From an uncultured Bacteroidales bacterium (lineage in GTDB: Bacteria > Bacteroidota > Bacteroidia > Bacteroidales > UBA932), in assembly GCA_944323505.1 (NCBI GenBank), contig CALUST010000025.1:1-64000 (forward strand): DNA of 64,000 nt, written 5' to 3'. Both the position numbers and the translations under genes were made by a program. The stretch's first letter is position 1; every line of letters starts with the position of its first letter. The notes beneath the pieces were generated by a model. The model was given only the letters and a program-made list of their open reading frames with translations, made no database searches and had not been told where the DNA came from. Shown piece after piece: positions 44,175 to 54,400 of this stretch.

Positions 44175-46055
44175 ATGACACTTATGAGAAAATTACTGTC
44201 TGTGATTGCCGGGATTCTGTGCCTGGCAGGATGTCAGGAGAAAGAGGAGATTCCTGTGGTGCTTCTCCCTCCTGAGGATGTCATCTGCATCTCGATTGGG
44301 GAGACGGCTCTCAGTTTCTCCTGGGACAAGGTTGAAGGTGCGGAGAAGTATGCCGTCAGGCTGGTAAAGGATGCCGACGGCTCGTCAGTGGAACTGAAAT
44401 ACGAGACAGGGACATCTGTATCTTTCGACGGTCTTGAGAAAGAGACGGCCTACAGATGCGAGGTAAGGGCGATAGCCGGGAATGAATTTACTGAGTTCGT
44501 CTCTTCTGTGGTCGTGGTGACCGGAGGTGAGATGCCGGAGCAGCCGGGACAGGACGACGATGACCCGGAGAATCCTGACGGTCCCGAAGTCCCCGATGTG
44601 CCTGGAGATGCCTATGACAGTTTCCTGATACCGGCTCATGAGTCCTCACTCGGGGCTCTTGCCTTCCCGGGTGCAGAGGGCGGCGGAATGTATGTCTCCG
44701 GAGGTCGCGGAGGCAGGGTCATTCATGTGACGAACCTGAACGACAGCGGAGAAGGCTCGTTGAGGGCCGCAATCAATGAAAGCGGGGCCAGGACGATAGT
44801 ATTTGATGTGGCAGGGATCATAGAACTCCAGTCAAAACTCAGGATAAAGAACGGCGACCTTACCATAGCAGGGCAGACCGCCCCGGGGGACGGCATCTGT
44901 CTGAAGAACTATGCGACAGTCGTCGAGGCAGACAACGTCATCATCAGATTTGTCAGGTTCAGGCTCGGGGACGAGGGACCGAATGCCGATGACGGGGAGG
45001 ATGCAATCTGGGGACGCCGTCAGTCTGACATCATTCTCGACCATTGCTCCATGTCTTGGTCGATAGACGAGTGCGCATCGTTCTACGGCAACGCCAACTT
45101 CACAATGCAATGGTGCATAATGACAGAAAGTCTCAGACATTCCAGACATGACAAAGGCAGCCATGGCTACGGCGGCATCTGGGGAGGGGAGAATGCCTCT
45201 TTCCACCACAACATGCTCGCAAACCATGACAGCCGCAACCCTCGCTTTGACCATCCTGAGATTTATGAGAATCCGTCGGCTCCTGACAAGAGGGGCAATG
45301 TCGACTACCGCAACAATGTTGTCTATAATTGGGGCAGCAACAGCACCTACGGCGGCGAAGGCGGACATTTCAATATGGTCAACAATTATTACAAGCAAGG
45401 TCCGGCATCGAGGGACAGGCAGTATTTCATCGACGCCAACGGCATATACACCTCCAACGGCAAGAATTACGGTTATCCGTATCTCTATATGAACGGCAAC
45501 CATTATGTCCAGTATCCGGACATGACAGCCGAAGACGGTGTATACTGGCACGACGGCACTGCCGATCCGACAAGACTCCTGTCGTCCCTGCTCCCTATCA
45601 AGGGTCCTTCCGGCGAGACGGTCTATACCACGACGCATTCAGCGCAGGACGCATTTGCGCGCATCTGCGAATACGGAGGAGCGTCACTTGTCCGCGATGA
45701 GGTGGACGAACGTGCATGTCGGGATGCGCAGAGCGGTACAGCCACCATTACTGACGGAGGGAACGGCAGTACGGACGGCATCATAGACACCCCTTCTGCC
45801 GAACAGGTCGGGGGCTGGCCTGTATATTCTGCCACTGCGGACCAGACGGCTGCCTTGAAGGATACTGACGGTGACGGCATGCCTGATGCGTTCGAGACAG
45901 ACTTCGGACTCGACCCTGCCGACCCGTCGGACGGCAACGCGAAGACTCTCGACAAGTACGGGAGATATACCAATCTGGAGATGTACCTGCACTGGATTGT
46001 GAGAGATATTGTGGCCGGTCAGACTGACGGCGGAGTGTATACAGTGCTCAACTGA
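44175..46055 (+). CDS. PL1 pectate lyase lipoprotein with Fn3 domain
   Basis: This 626-residue lipoprotein (lipobox CLAGC) has an Fn3 domain (about residues 35-120), an acidic Asp/Pro/Glu linker (about 125-150), a PL1 beta-helix (about 160-545; ILDHCSMSWSIDECAS, GYGGIWGGENASFHHN, NPRFDHPEIY) and a DTDGDGMPDAFETDFGLDP calcium-type C-terminus. It cleaves de-esterified homogalacturonan by beta-elimination. It shares 33 identical bases (45832-45864) with the previous gene, so the pair arose by tandem duplication or exchange. A second ATG at 44184 is an equally good start. It is the last gene before a strong terminator. Confidence 0.92.
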   Translation: MTLMRKLLSVIAGILCLAGCQEKEEIPVVLLPPEDVICISIGETALSFSWDKVEGAEKYAVRLVKDADGSSVELKYETGTSVSFDGLEKETAYRCEVRAIAGNEFTEFVSSVVVVTGGEMPEQPGQDDDDPENPDGPEVPDVPGDAYDSFLIPAHESSLGALAFPGAEGGGMYVSGGRGGRVIHVTNLNDSGEGSLRAAINESGARTIVFDVAGIIELQSKLRIKNGDLTIAGQTAPGDGICLKNYATVVEADNVIIRFVRFRLGDEGPNADDGEDAIWGRRQSDIILDHCSMSWSIDECASFYGNANFTMQWCIMTESLRHSRHDKGSHGYGGIWGGENASFHHNMLANHDSRNPRFDHPEIYENPSAPDKRGNVDYRNNVVYNWGSNSTYGGEGGHFNMVNNYYKQGPASRDRQYFIDANGIYTSNGKNYGYPYLYMNGNHYVQYPDMTAEDGVYWHDGTADPTRLLSSLLPIKGPSGETVYTTTHSAQDAFARICEYGGASLVRDEVDERACRDAQSGTATITDGGNGSTDGIIDTPSAEQVGGWPVYSATADQTAALKDTDGDGMPDAFETDFGLDPADPSDGNAKTLDKYGRYTNLEMYLHWIVRDIVAGQTDGGVYTVLN

Positions 46056-46076
46056 CATTGGCTGACCATTGATTTC

Positions 46077-46135
46077 GGAGGGAGACTGGAAACGGTGTCT
46101 TGAATCACACCTTTCCGGTCTCTCTCTTTCTTTTC
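46077..46135 (+). terminator. Strong terminator after the pectate lyase genes
   Basis: GAGGGAGAC pairs with GTCTCTCTC, then GGAAA with TTTCC and GGTGT with ACACC, giving a long stem around CTTGAATC. TTTCTTTTC follows. It separates the enzyme genes from the susCD operon. Confidence 0.88.
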
Positions 46136-46235
46136 ATGCCTCCGGCTCCACTTTGCCGCGAGTTTTCATTGATTTTTCGTTACCGTACACGGAAAATCCC
46201 GCCCTCTGTTAAAAAATACAAGCATTGTGACAATT

Positions 46236-46276
46236 TTTCGCATATATGATGCCCTTAAATGGATAATTTCGCATAT
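46236..46276 (+). promoter_or_regulatory. Direct repeats upstream of the pectin susC, candidate activator site
   Basis: TTTCGCATAT occurs at 46236-46245 and 46267-46276, 31 bp apart, close to three helical turns. The second copy lies in TAATTTCG (46264-46271), a one-mismatch -7 element, and in a GGATA...TATCC dyad. This arrangement suits binding of a dimeric activator such as the HTCS. The remaining sequence 46136-46332 is AT-rich with nothing else recognised. Confidence 0.45.
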
Positions 46277-46332
46277 CCATTAAACCGCAGACACTATTAA
46301 TAATACAAAAATACTAACCAAAAAGTTCTTTT

Positions 46333-49300
46333 ATGAAAAATCTGACATACAAGATTTCTCTGCTGATTGTCGGGTTGTTTGCGACCTTGTCGCTGTCGGC
46401 CCAGGAGATCAGCGGTGTTGTCAAGGATACGGACGGACTGCCGCTGGTAGGAGTTTCCGTATTTGTAGACGGCACCACCTTGGGTGTATCGACGGATGCT
46501 GACGGAAAATACGTCATCGATATCCCTGAGGCCAAAGGAAAGACACTTGTGTTCTCCTGCATCGGAATGCGGACGCACAGTGCGGTCATAGGCAATTCAT
46601 CCAGGATGGATGTGATTCTTGAGCCTGATGCCAATTTCCTTGAGGAGACAGTGGTCATCGGTTATGCGACCGTAAAGCGTAAGGATCTCATGGGCTCGGT
46701 CTCATCTGTCGACAGCAAGGCTCTGACGGCAGTGCCTGTCACTACAGTGGGCGAGGCCCTCTCGGGAAGGATGGCCGGTGTGCAGGTGACCACGACCGAG
46801 GGAGACCCGGATGCGGAGATCAAGATCCGTGTGCGAGGCTCAGGTTCCATCACCCAGGACAGTTCACCTCTTTATATCGTGGACGGGTTCCCGGTGGAAA
46901 GCATCTCTGACATACCTTCATCCGATATCCAGTCAATCGATGTGCTGAAGGATGCCTTCTCGACAGCCATCTATGGATCCAGAGGCGCGAACGGAGTTGT
47001 CCTCGTCACCACCAAGGGTGGCACAAGCGGCAAATTCTCTGTCAGCTACAATGCCTACTGGGGTATGAAGAAGATGGCCAACAAGGACGCAATCGAGGTC
47101 AACAGCCCTTATGATTTCGTGAGGAACCAGTATGAACTCTCCATGATCAGGGGCGACTATACAGACCAGTATGTGCCGTATTTCGGCCTCTACGAGGATA
47201 TCGACCTTTATGAGAACGTCCAAGGCAACGACTGGATACAGCAGGTGTTCGGCAATGTGGGCACCAATTTCAGCCACAATGTCTCGGTGTCAGGAAGTAC
47301 TGACAAGGTGAGATGGACGGCAAGTTATGCGCACATCGGTGACGATGCCATCATGACAGGCTCGTCCTACAAGAGGGACAACCTCAATTTCAAGGCCAAC
47401 TACAAGCCTATCAAGCAACTCTCATTCGACATCAATGCCAGATATTCCCATACCACCATCATGGGCTCCGGCTCCAATTCCATGAATGATGCAGGTTCGA
47501 CTTCCGGAAACGGCCGTCTCAAGCATTCTGTACAGTACACTCCGATACCTATCTCCGAAGGTGCAGTGTCAGGGTCGGACCTTGAAGAGGACTACGGCGA
47601 CAATGCCCCGCCTCTCCAGTCGGTGGCAGACAATGACAACAAGCGTGTCCGCAGGAACTGGACAGTGAACGGCGCTGTCACATGGCATATCATCAAGAAT
47701 CTCAATCTCAGGGTTGAGGGCGGTCTGGATGACTATACCCAGGAAAATGACCGTTTCTACGGGCTTACCACATATTATGTCGGCAATACGGCGCAGTATC
47801 AGGATCATCCTGCCACAAGATACACCGAGCAGTACAGGCAGACTATCCGTAATTCGAACACTTTGAGCTACAACTTTGAAGAGGTGTTCAAGGACAGCCG
47901 CCACAAACTCGACATCCTCCTCGGCCAGGAGTATATAGTTAAAAAATCCAATGAACTCACAGCCGTTGTGGAGAATTTCCCTGATTTCTTCGATGCCGAG
48001 ATGGCAAGGAACTTCATGTCCACGGGTACTGCGATTTCCACCAACAAGTTCTTCGACCCGAATGACAGGCTCCTCTCATTCTTCGGAAGAGCCAACTACG
48101 TATTCGATGACAGATATTCAGTCTCAGCCACAATGAGGGCCGACGGTTCGTCGAAATTCACAAAAGGCAACCAGTGGGGCTATTTCCCTTCTGCTGCGGC
48201 ATCGTGGACAATCTCAAACGAGCCTTGGATGGAAGGTGCCTCCAACTGGCTTGACAACCTCAAGCTCCGCTACAGCTACGGAACTGCAGGAAACAACAAC
48301 ATTCCGTCCGGCATGACCATGCTGAACTTCGCCTCATTCTCTACCTCATGGATTTCCCAGAGCGACACGTACTGGTCAACAGTCACTGACGGAGGGGATA
48401 CCATCATGCCTAACGGGGATCTGACATGGGAGACCACAGTCTCGCATAATATCGGACTGGATTTCGCATTCTTCAAGAGCAGGCTCACAGGTTCGTTCGA
48501 ACTTTATCACAATACCACCAAAGACCTGCTGATACAGTTCCCTACAGCCGGCTCCGGATACGAGTTCCAGTACAGGAACATGGGCTCGGTGCAGAACAGG
48601 GGACTGGAGGTGTCCCTCAATGCTGTCCTCGTGGAAAAGGAGAATTTCGGTCTCACCCTCGGTGCCAACCTGAGCCTCAACGAAAACCTTGTGACCAGCC
48701 TCGGAGGACTTGACAGGATAGAGTCCGAGACACAGTGGGCTTCAACTGAGATAGGTACAGACTATCTCGTGACTGTCGGCCAGCCTCTCGGTAACATCTA
48801 CGGATATGAGTCAGACGGCATGTACGGCGTGGATGACTTCACTTTCGACGGGAACAAATGGGTGCTGAACGATGACGTGGTAGACTGTTCGGCAGTCATC
48901 GGCAAGGATTACCTCAGACCTGGTGCGATGAAACTCAAGGACCAGGACGGAGACGGGGAAGTCAATGCCGACGACAAGAAGATAATCGGCAACGCCACTC
49001 CTAAGGGATTCGGAGGTATCTCCCTCACCGGTTATCTCTACGGGTTCGACTTCTCTGCCAACTTCAACTATGTGTTCGGCAATGACATCTACAATGCCAA
49101 CAAGATAGAGTTCACTTCAACAAGGAAGTACAGGAACAGGAACCTCATGAAGACAGACGAGCAGAGATGGACCAATGTCGACTGGACCACCGGCCAGCTC
49201 ATCACTGACAAGGAGCAGCTCCGCGAGGTCAACCGGAACGCGACTCTCTGGTCTCCAGCAGTGGGCAATGCTGTCCTTTCGGACTGGGCTGTCGAGGACG

Positions 49301-49545
49301 GGTCTTTCCTCAGGCTCACTTCCGCGACAATCGGATACACACTTCCTTCGCAGCTGACCATGAAGGCAAGAATCTCCCGCCTCCGCTTCTATGTGACGGG
49401 CACCAACCTCTTCTGCCTCACGAGATATTCGGGATATGACCCGGAAGTCGACACCAGGAGGGCTACCCCTCTTACGCCAGGCGTGGACTATTCCGCCTAT
49501 CCTAAGAGCATAGGGTTCGTCGTCGGACTCAACCTTACATTCTAA
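46333..49545 (+). CDS. susC: SusC-family TonB-dependent transporter of the pectin locus
   Basis: This 1070-residue protein has a signal peptide (LSLSAQ), a carboxypeptidase-D-like domain (about residues 25-105), a plug (EETVVIGYATVKRKDLMGSV; IYGSRGANGVVLVTT) and a barrel ending in VVGLNLTF. It imports pectic oligosaccharides released by the lyases. Unlike the two other SusC genes in the window it has no G8 tract. The gene begins a new transcription unit after a strong terminator and is followed by susD after 19 bp. Confidence 0.95.
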   Translation: MKNLTYKISLLIVGLFATLSLSAQEISGVVKDTDGLPLVGVSVFVDGTTLGVSTDADGKYVIDIPEAKGKTLVFSCIGMRTHSAVIGNSSRMDVILEPDANFLEETVVIGYATVKRKDLMGSVSSVDSKALTAVPVTTVGEALSGRMAGVQVTTTEGDPDAEIKIRVRGSGSITQDSSPLYIVDGFPVESISDIPSSDIQSIDVLKDAFSTAIYGSRGANGVVLVTTKGGTSGKFSVSYNAYWGMKKMANKDAIEVNSPYDFVRNQYELSMIRGDYTDQYVPYFGLYEDIDLYENVQGNDWIQQVFGNVGTNFSHNVSVSGSTDKVRWTASYAHIGDDAIMTGSSYKRDNLNFKANYKPIKQLSFDINARYSHTTIMGSGSNSMNDAGSTSGNGRLKHSVQYTPIPISEGAVSGSDLEEDYGDNAPPLQSVADNDNKRVRRNWTVNGAVTWHIIKNLNLRVEGGLDDYTQENDRFYGLTTYYVGNTAQYQDHPATRYTEQYRQTIRNSNTLSYNFEEVFKDSRHKLDILLGQEYIVKKSNELTAVVENFPDFFDAEMARNFMSTGTAISTNKFFDPNDRLLSFFGRANYVFDDRYSVSATMRADGSSKFTKGNQWGYFPSAAASWTISNEPWMEGASNWLDNLKLRYSYGTAGNNNIPSGMTMLNFASFSTSWISQSDTYWSTVTDGGDTIMPNGDLTWETTVSHNIGLDFAFFKSRLTGSFELYHNTTKDLLIQFPTAGSGYEFQYRNMGSVQNRGLEVSLNAVLVEKENFGLTLGANLSLNENLVTSLGGLDRIESETQWASTEIGTDYLVTVGQPLGNIYGYESDGMYGVDDFTFDGNKWVLNDDVVDCSAVIGKDYLRPGAMKLKDQDGDGEVNADDKKIIGNATPKGFGGISLTGYLYGFDFSANFNYVFGNDIYNANKIEFTSTRKYRNRNLMKTDEQRWTNVDWTTGQLITDKEQLREVNRNATLWSPAVGNAVLSDWAVEDGSFLRLTSATIGYTLPSQLTMKARISRLRFYVTGTNLFCLTRYSGYDPEVDTRRATPLTPGVDYSAYPKSIGFVVGLNLTF

Positions 49546-49564
49546 TCCATAATACGACAGAGTC

Positions 49565-51481
49565 ATGAATATAATTAAAAGAATATTTATAGGTGCAGGG
49601 ATTCTGGCAGGACTTTCACTCGTCTCATGCGACCTTTCCACAGAGTCCCAGTCTACATTCGATGAGACTGCCGTGTTCTCTGATCCGACACTCACCGAGT
49701 ATCAGATATATTCAATCTACGAGGTGTTCGGGCATACCAACTCTCACAGGGGACGTTACCTGCCTTGGTACGGCTACAACACCGACATCGAGTGGTACAT
49801 CTCCAACACATTGGATGAAAAGGCAGACATAGTGCGTTATGATATGCTGAGCACCAATTCGCAGCTCAATGTCGCTGACGGACCTTACAATGAACTTTTT
49901 GCAGGCATCGAGCGTGCGAACTTGACTATCAGCGGCATCCGTGAATACGGCAACCCTTCATCCCGCCCAGAGATGGCAGCCCTTCTCGGCGAGGCTCTCA
50001 CAATGAGGGCAGTGCTATATACGGAACTTCTCAAAGCCTATGGCGAAGTCCCTGCCCGATTCGCTCCTGTAGATGCCAATACCATCTATATCAACAAGTC
50101 AGACAGGGATGTCATCTACAAGCAGCTTCTGACCGACCTTGAAGAATCATTCAATTATCTCACATGGTCTACGGCCGCAACCACAGACCGCGTCGGACTC
50201 GCTTTCGCGAAAGGCATGTATGCCCGTATCGCACTCATGGCTTCAGGCTATGCCCTCAGACCTGATGAAGGCGCAGTCGGGACCCGCAACACGGGCAAGG
50301 TGAGACTCTCAAACGACTCTGAACTCACGAAGGCAGTCCTCTATCCAAAGGCTCTCCAGGCTCTGAAGGATGTGATAATAGGCTCGGGTCTCAGACTTGA
50401 ATCCGACTATGAGGATCTTTGGAGGGATGTCAATAACATGGATCTGACTGCAGGCAAGGAAATCATCTGGGTGATACCTTTCAGCGAGTCCAGAGGACGC
50501 TGGAACTACACATTTGCAATCCGCAACAACGGCACCACCGATTTCTCTCCTACCACTTCCAACCGCGGAGGGCAGGCAGGCCCCGTACCTTATGTCTACT
50601 ACTGGTACGGCGACAATGATGTCCGCCGCGATATAAGCTGTGTCAACTATGAGTGGGAGAACAGGGGCAGCGGCACCCTCCCTTACCCTGCCGGCATTGC
50701 CAACTGGTATTTCGGCAAATACCGTCTCGAGTGGATGACAGCACATCCATACGGCGGAGGAAATGATGACGGGGTGAGACCGGTGTACATGCGTTATGCC
50801 GACATCCTCCTCATGGCTGCGGAACTTGCCAACTCGTCAGGAGATGAGAACGGCACTGTGACGAGGGATGAGGCTTTCGCAAAAGAATGTCTCAAGACAG
50901 TCCTCAGAAGAGCGTACGTAGGTCACAAATCAGAGGCCGATGCCATCGTGGCTGCCCTGTCGGGAGAGGAGGCGATATTCAATGAGATCAAGAAGCAGCG
51001 TGCCCTTGAATTTGTGGGCGAGTTCCTCCGCAAGGCAGACCTCATCAGATGGAACTGCCTCAAGTCCAGCATGGACGCGGCTTCAGATGAACTTCTTGCC
51101 ATCCGCACAAGGCAGACAGGAGCCATCACAGGCAGGAACTATTCGAGCCTTGGAGAATATCTCTGGTACCGTCACGGCACAGAGAACGGCATCCCTACCA
51201 TAGAGATGTACGGCATCCATATAGGTGAGACAGCGGCCAATGATGTCACTCCTCCGGAGGGCGCAGGCTGGATTCCTTATACCAATTCCGAAGGTGAAGT
51301 GTCAAGGTACATCAACACGGAGACTTCGTTCATCAGTTCGGATTCAGGCTTCGACAAGGCCAAGAAAGGCGAGGGCGGCGGATTCTATGATGCAGACCCT
51401 GACAAGAAGCAGTGGTGGCCGATACCGGAGACTACCATCACCAACTCACAGGGTTCCCTCTTCAACGATTATGATTATTAA
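49565..51481 (+). CDS. susD: SusD-family outer-membrane glycan-binding lipoprotein of the pectin locus
   Basis: This 638-residue lipoprotein (lipobox LVSC) belongs to the RagB/SusD family and is longer than the two other SusD proteins here. Family features include the early TEYQIYSIYEVFGHT segment, EALTMRAVLYTELLKAYGEV at about residues 140-165 and EIKKQRALEFVGEFLRKADL in the C-terminal half. It binds pectic oligosaccharides at the surface and caps SusC. Only 3 bp separate its stop from the following lipoprotein start. Confidence 0.93.
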   Translation: MNIIKRIFIGAGILAGLSLVSCDLSTESQSTFDETAVFSDPTLTEYQIYSIYEVFGHTNSHRGRYLPWYGYNTDIEWYISNTLDEKADIVRYDMLSTNSQLNVADGPYNELFAGIERANLTISGIREYGNPSSRPEMAALLGEALTMRAVLYTELLKAYGEVPARFAPVDANTIYINKSDRDVIYKQLLTDLEESFNYLTWSTAATTDRVGLAFAKGMYARIALMASGYALRPDEGAVGTRNTGKVRLSNDSELTKAVLYPKALQALKDVIIGSGLRLESDYEDLWRDVNNMDLTAGKEIIWVIPFSESRGRWNYTFAIRNNGTTDFSPTTSNRGGQAGPVPYVYYWYGDNDVRRDISCVNYEWENRGSGTLPYPAGIANWYFGKYRLEWMTAHPYGGGNDDGVRPVYMRYADILLMAAELANSSGDENGTVTRDEAFAKECLKTVLRRAYVGHKSEADAIVAALSGEEAIFNEIKKQRALEFVGEFLRKADLIRWNCLKSSMDAASDELLAIRTRQTGAITGRNYSSLGEYLWYRHGTENGIPTIEMYGIHIGETAANDVTPPEGAGWIPYTNSEGEVSRYINTETSFISSDSGFDKAKKGEGGGFYDADPDKKQWWPIPETTITNSQGSLFNDYDY

Positions 51482-51484
51482 CAG

Positions 51485-54400
51485 ATGAACATCAGTTATA
51501 TGAAAAAGATATTCTCAATACTATCTGTCGGCCTTTCGGCATTCGCGCTTTCATTCATGGCGACAGGCTGCGTGGAAGAGGTGCCGGAAGTCGTGGAGGA
51601 CCTGAACCTTTCCACCCTCCTCATGCCGACCGGCACTTCGGCCACTGTAAGCAGTGCCGACGGTCATACTGTGACATTCTCATGGGCAAATTCCAACAAT
51701 GCCACTCAGTATCTTCTCCAGATATACAGATTCGATACAGCAGATGCACCTGAGCAGGTCACGGCAGAGATTCTGGAGGGCATGACTCCTGAAGAAGTGA
51801 CTGCGGAGCCGTCTGAAAGCGGGACCACATCAAGTGTCACTGTGGAACTTGAAAGAGAGTACAGTTATTATGCCCGCGTATGTGCACAGAACACCGAGGT
51901 GGAGACTCTCGGTGATTCCAAGTGGGCTGCCTTCCCATATCCTGTCGACACTTATACCGTCATGGATCCTATCGAAGGATTCTCCCTGGTATCAAGGACC
52001 GACAAGACCATCACGGTGTCATGGGCTGTCGCATCGGACGACGAGGACGGCATCAACCAGATCCGCATATCCCCGAATCCGGATGATCCTGAGTCCGCAT
52101 TCAAGTCCTATCCTGTGACAGGAGAAGAGACCGGGACAGTTCTTGACGGTCTCGATCCGTCAACCAGATATACTGTTGCGGCACACTACAATTCAGCAAA
52201 CAGGGGAGAACTCCATGTCTGGACAAGACCGTCCACAGAAGGGGCGACAACGGTCAATACCGAGGAAGGGTTCAATCAGGCTCTCATTGAGGCTGCCGAT
52301 TATGCCACACCTCCTCTCAAGATAGTTCTTGCATACAATGACGGGACTCCGTACCAGATGGGACAGATGGACGTGCTCGGACCTGTGGAGATCTACGGAG
52401 AGCAGACAGAGTCCGGCGAGAGCCCTGTGGTCTACGGTTATTTCAATCTCCGTTCACCGTCATTGACGGAATACAAGTATACGGATGACTTCACTGACCC
52501 TGAAACCCCTGTGGAGAAGACTCTTACGAAGATTCTGGGCGGTACTTCCATCAGACTTGAGGCACTATCGTTCAACGGCAACGAATACGGCTACGGCAGG
52601 AACATTACCGTGGGAGAGGACTTCCCGGCAGAATCTCTCGTGTCCGTAAATGTATTGAACTGCGACTTCACTCGGTATGAATTCGGTATCTTCTATGACA
52701 ACTCCAAGAAGATCAACTACGACAAGGTGAAATACGAGTCTGTCTATGTGTCCGACATCAGCGGTGACGGCGGGGACAACATTGACATCAGAGGCGAGAA
52801 CAAGATTAACAGTTTCGAGATCAGGAACAGTACCTTCACCAACGGTATCAGGACATTCTTCCGTGCCGACAAGGCTGCGATAGCATCATTCGTATTCGCC
52901 AATAATACAATGAACAATCTCTGTTCTCTTGACGACGGCAACAACAAGGGCCTGTTCAATATCAGGGGGACTGCCCAGGTATTCGAGGTGAAGAACAACC
53001 TGTTCCTGAACATGGACGGCTGCGAGGGAAGGACAGTGATGTTCCCTGCCCAGGCAACTGCATTCCCTACCACGGTGTCAGGAAACTATTACTTCAACCT
53101 GACAGACACATTCTTCTATACCGAGAAGGATGACCCTTCTGCCGACGAATTCCCTCAGTCCGCTGCTACTGCCGGAGGCGGTGCCGTGCTTGAGGACGAC
53201 CCTTGCTACAACAGCGGCAGGAACATACTCAATGTCACCAGCGCGACCGTACTTGCCGCCAAGGCAGGCGACCCGAGGTGGCTCACCGAGTATGTCAAGG
53301 AACCGGACCCTGAACTTGTCGCAGTGGAGCCTGGATATGTATGGGATCTTACTGACCAGAATGTATGGTTTGACATGATTGATGAGTCCTGCGTGAGAGG
53401 CAATACGAAGTTTGTCATCGGTGAAGACCCTATCAAAGTCACTGAAGACGGCTTCGAGTTCACTGCAGAGCCCGTCGTAAGTTATTCAGGCATCCCTGAT
53501 GACTGTGCCATGGCGTTCCTCGTCGAGCAGCCGGGTTCTATATTCGTATCGACGCAGAAAGCAGGTGCGGGTACTGTAAATGACCATATCACTGTGGCGG
53601 TCGGAGATGCCGAGGGCACTTCAGCGACAGTCATGGGCTCCGTATTCGCAGGGGCGGAGAGCCAGAAGATAGTCTTCGACAAGCTCGTCCCGGGAGAAAA
53701 ACATCTTGTATGGCTGTATGCCTGCGGTCCTGTAGTCCTTACCGAACTTGAGTGGTCTGACGACGTCAACACAGGAAGTACGGCAGTGGCCAATCCTGAG
53801 GTGACCCCTGATGAGTCGGTTGCCGGTGCCCTGTCCCTGTCATGGGCGGCAGTCGGGAATGCTTCGAAATATATCATCAGTTTCGGTGCCAGGGAGTCTG
53901 AGGAGTACGGAGAGAACGAATATCTGGTTGAGACTACGGCAACGACATATTCATGGGAGTCATTCCCTGACGGCACATGGACAGTCAATGTCCAGGCAAT
54001 GGCCGCTGATCCGGATAAGAATGACAATTCCGAGATAGTTCCTGTCAGTGTGACTGTGGCTGCTCCTGAACAGACTCCGATGGCTGCCGGTGAACTCACG
54101 CAGGATGATATGGAGTTCCTCTATGCGGTGACAGCAGGCGCATCAAATGAGACGCCGATACATTACAAAGGCTTCCTCTTTACTGCAAGGTCAGGAAAGG
54201 CATTCAAGTTCAACAGGTCTGACAACTACGGCGCATTCTTCAATACCGGAGGGCAGTCGGACATCACTGAAGACAGGGCAGGAAGGTCCATCAGGTTCAT
54301 TGCTGCAGGTCCGGGCAAGTTGACCTATGTGGTATGCTCCAACGGTGACAATGAAAGAGACCACGGCGTATCCGTCAATTATGCCGGAGATGCGAATATA

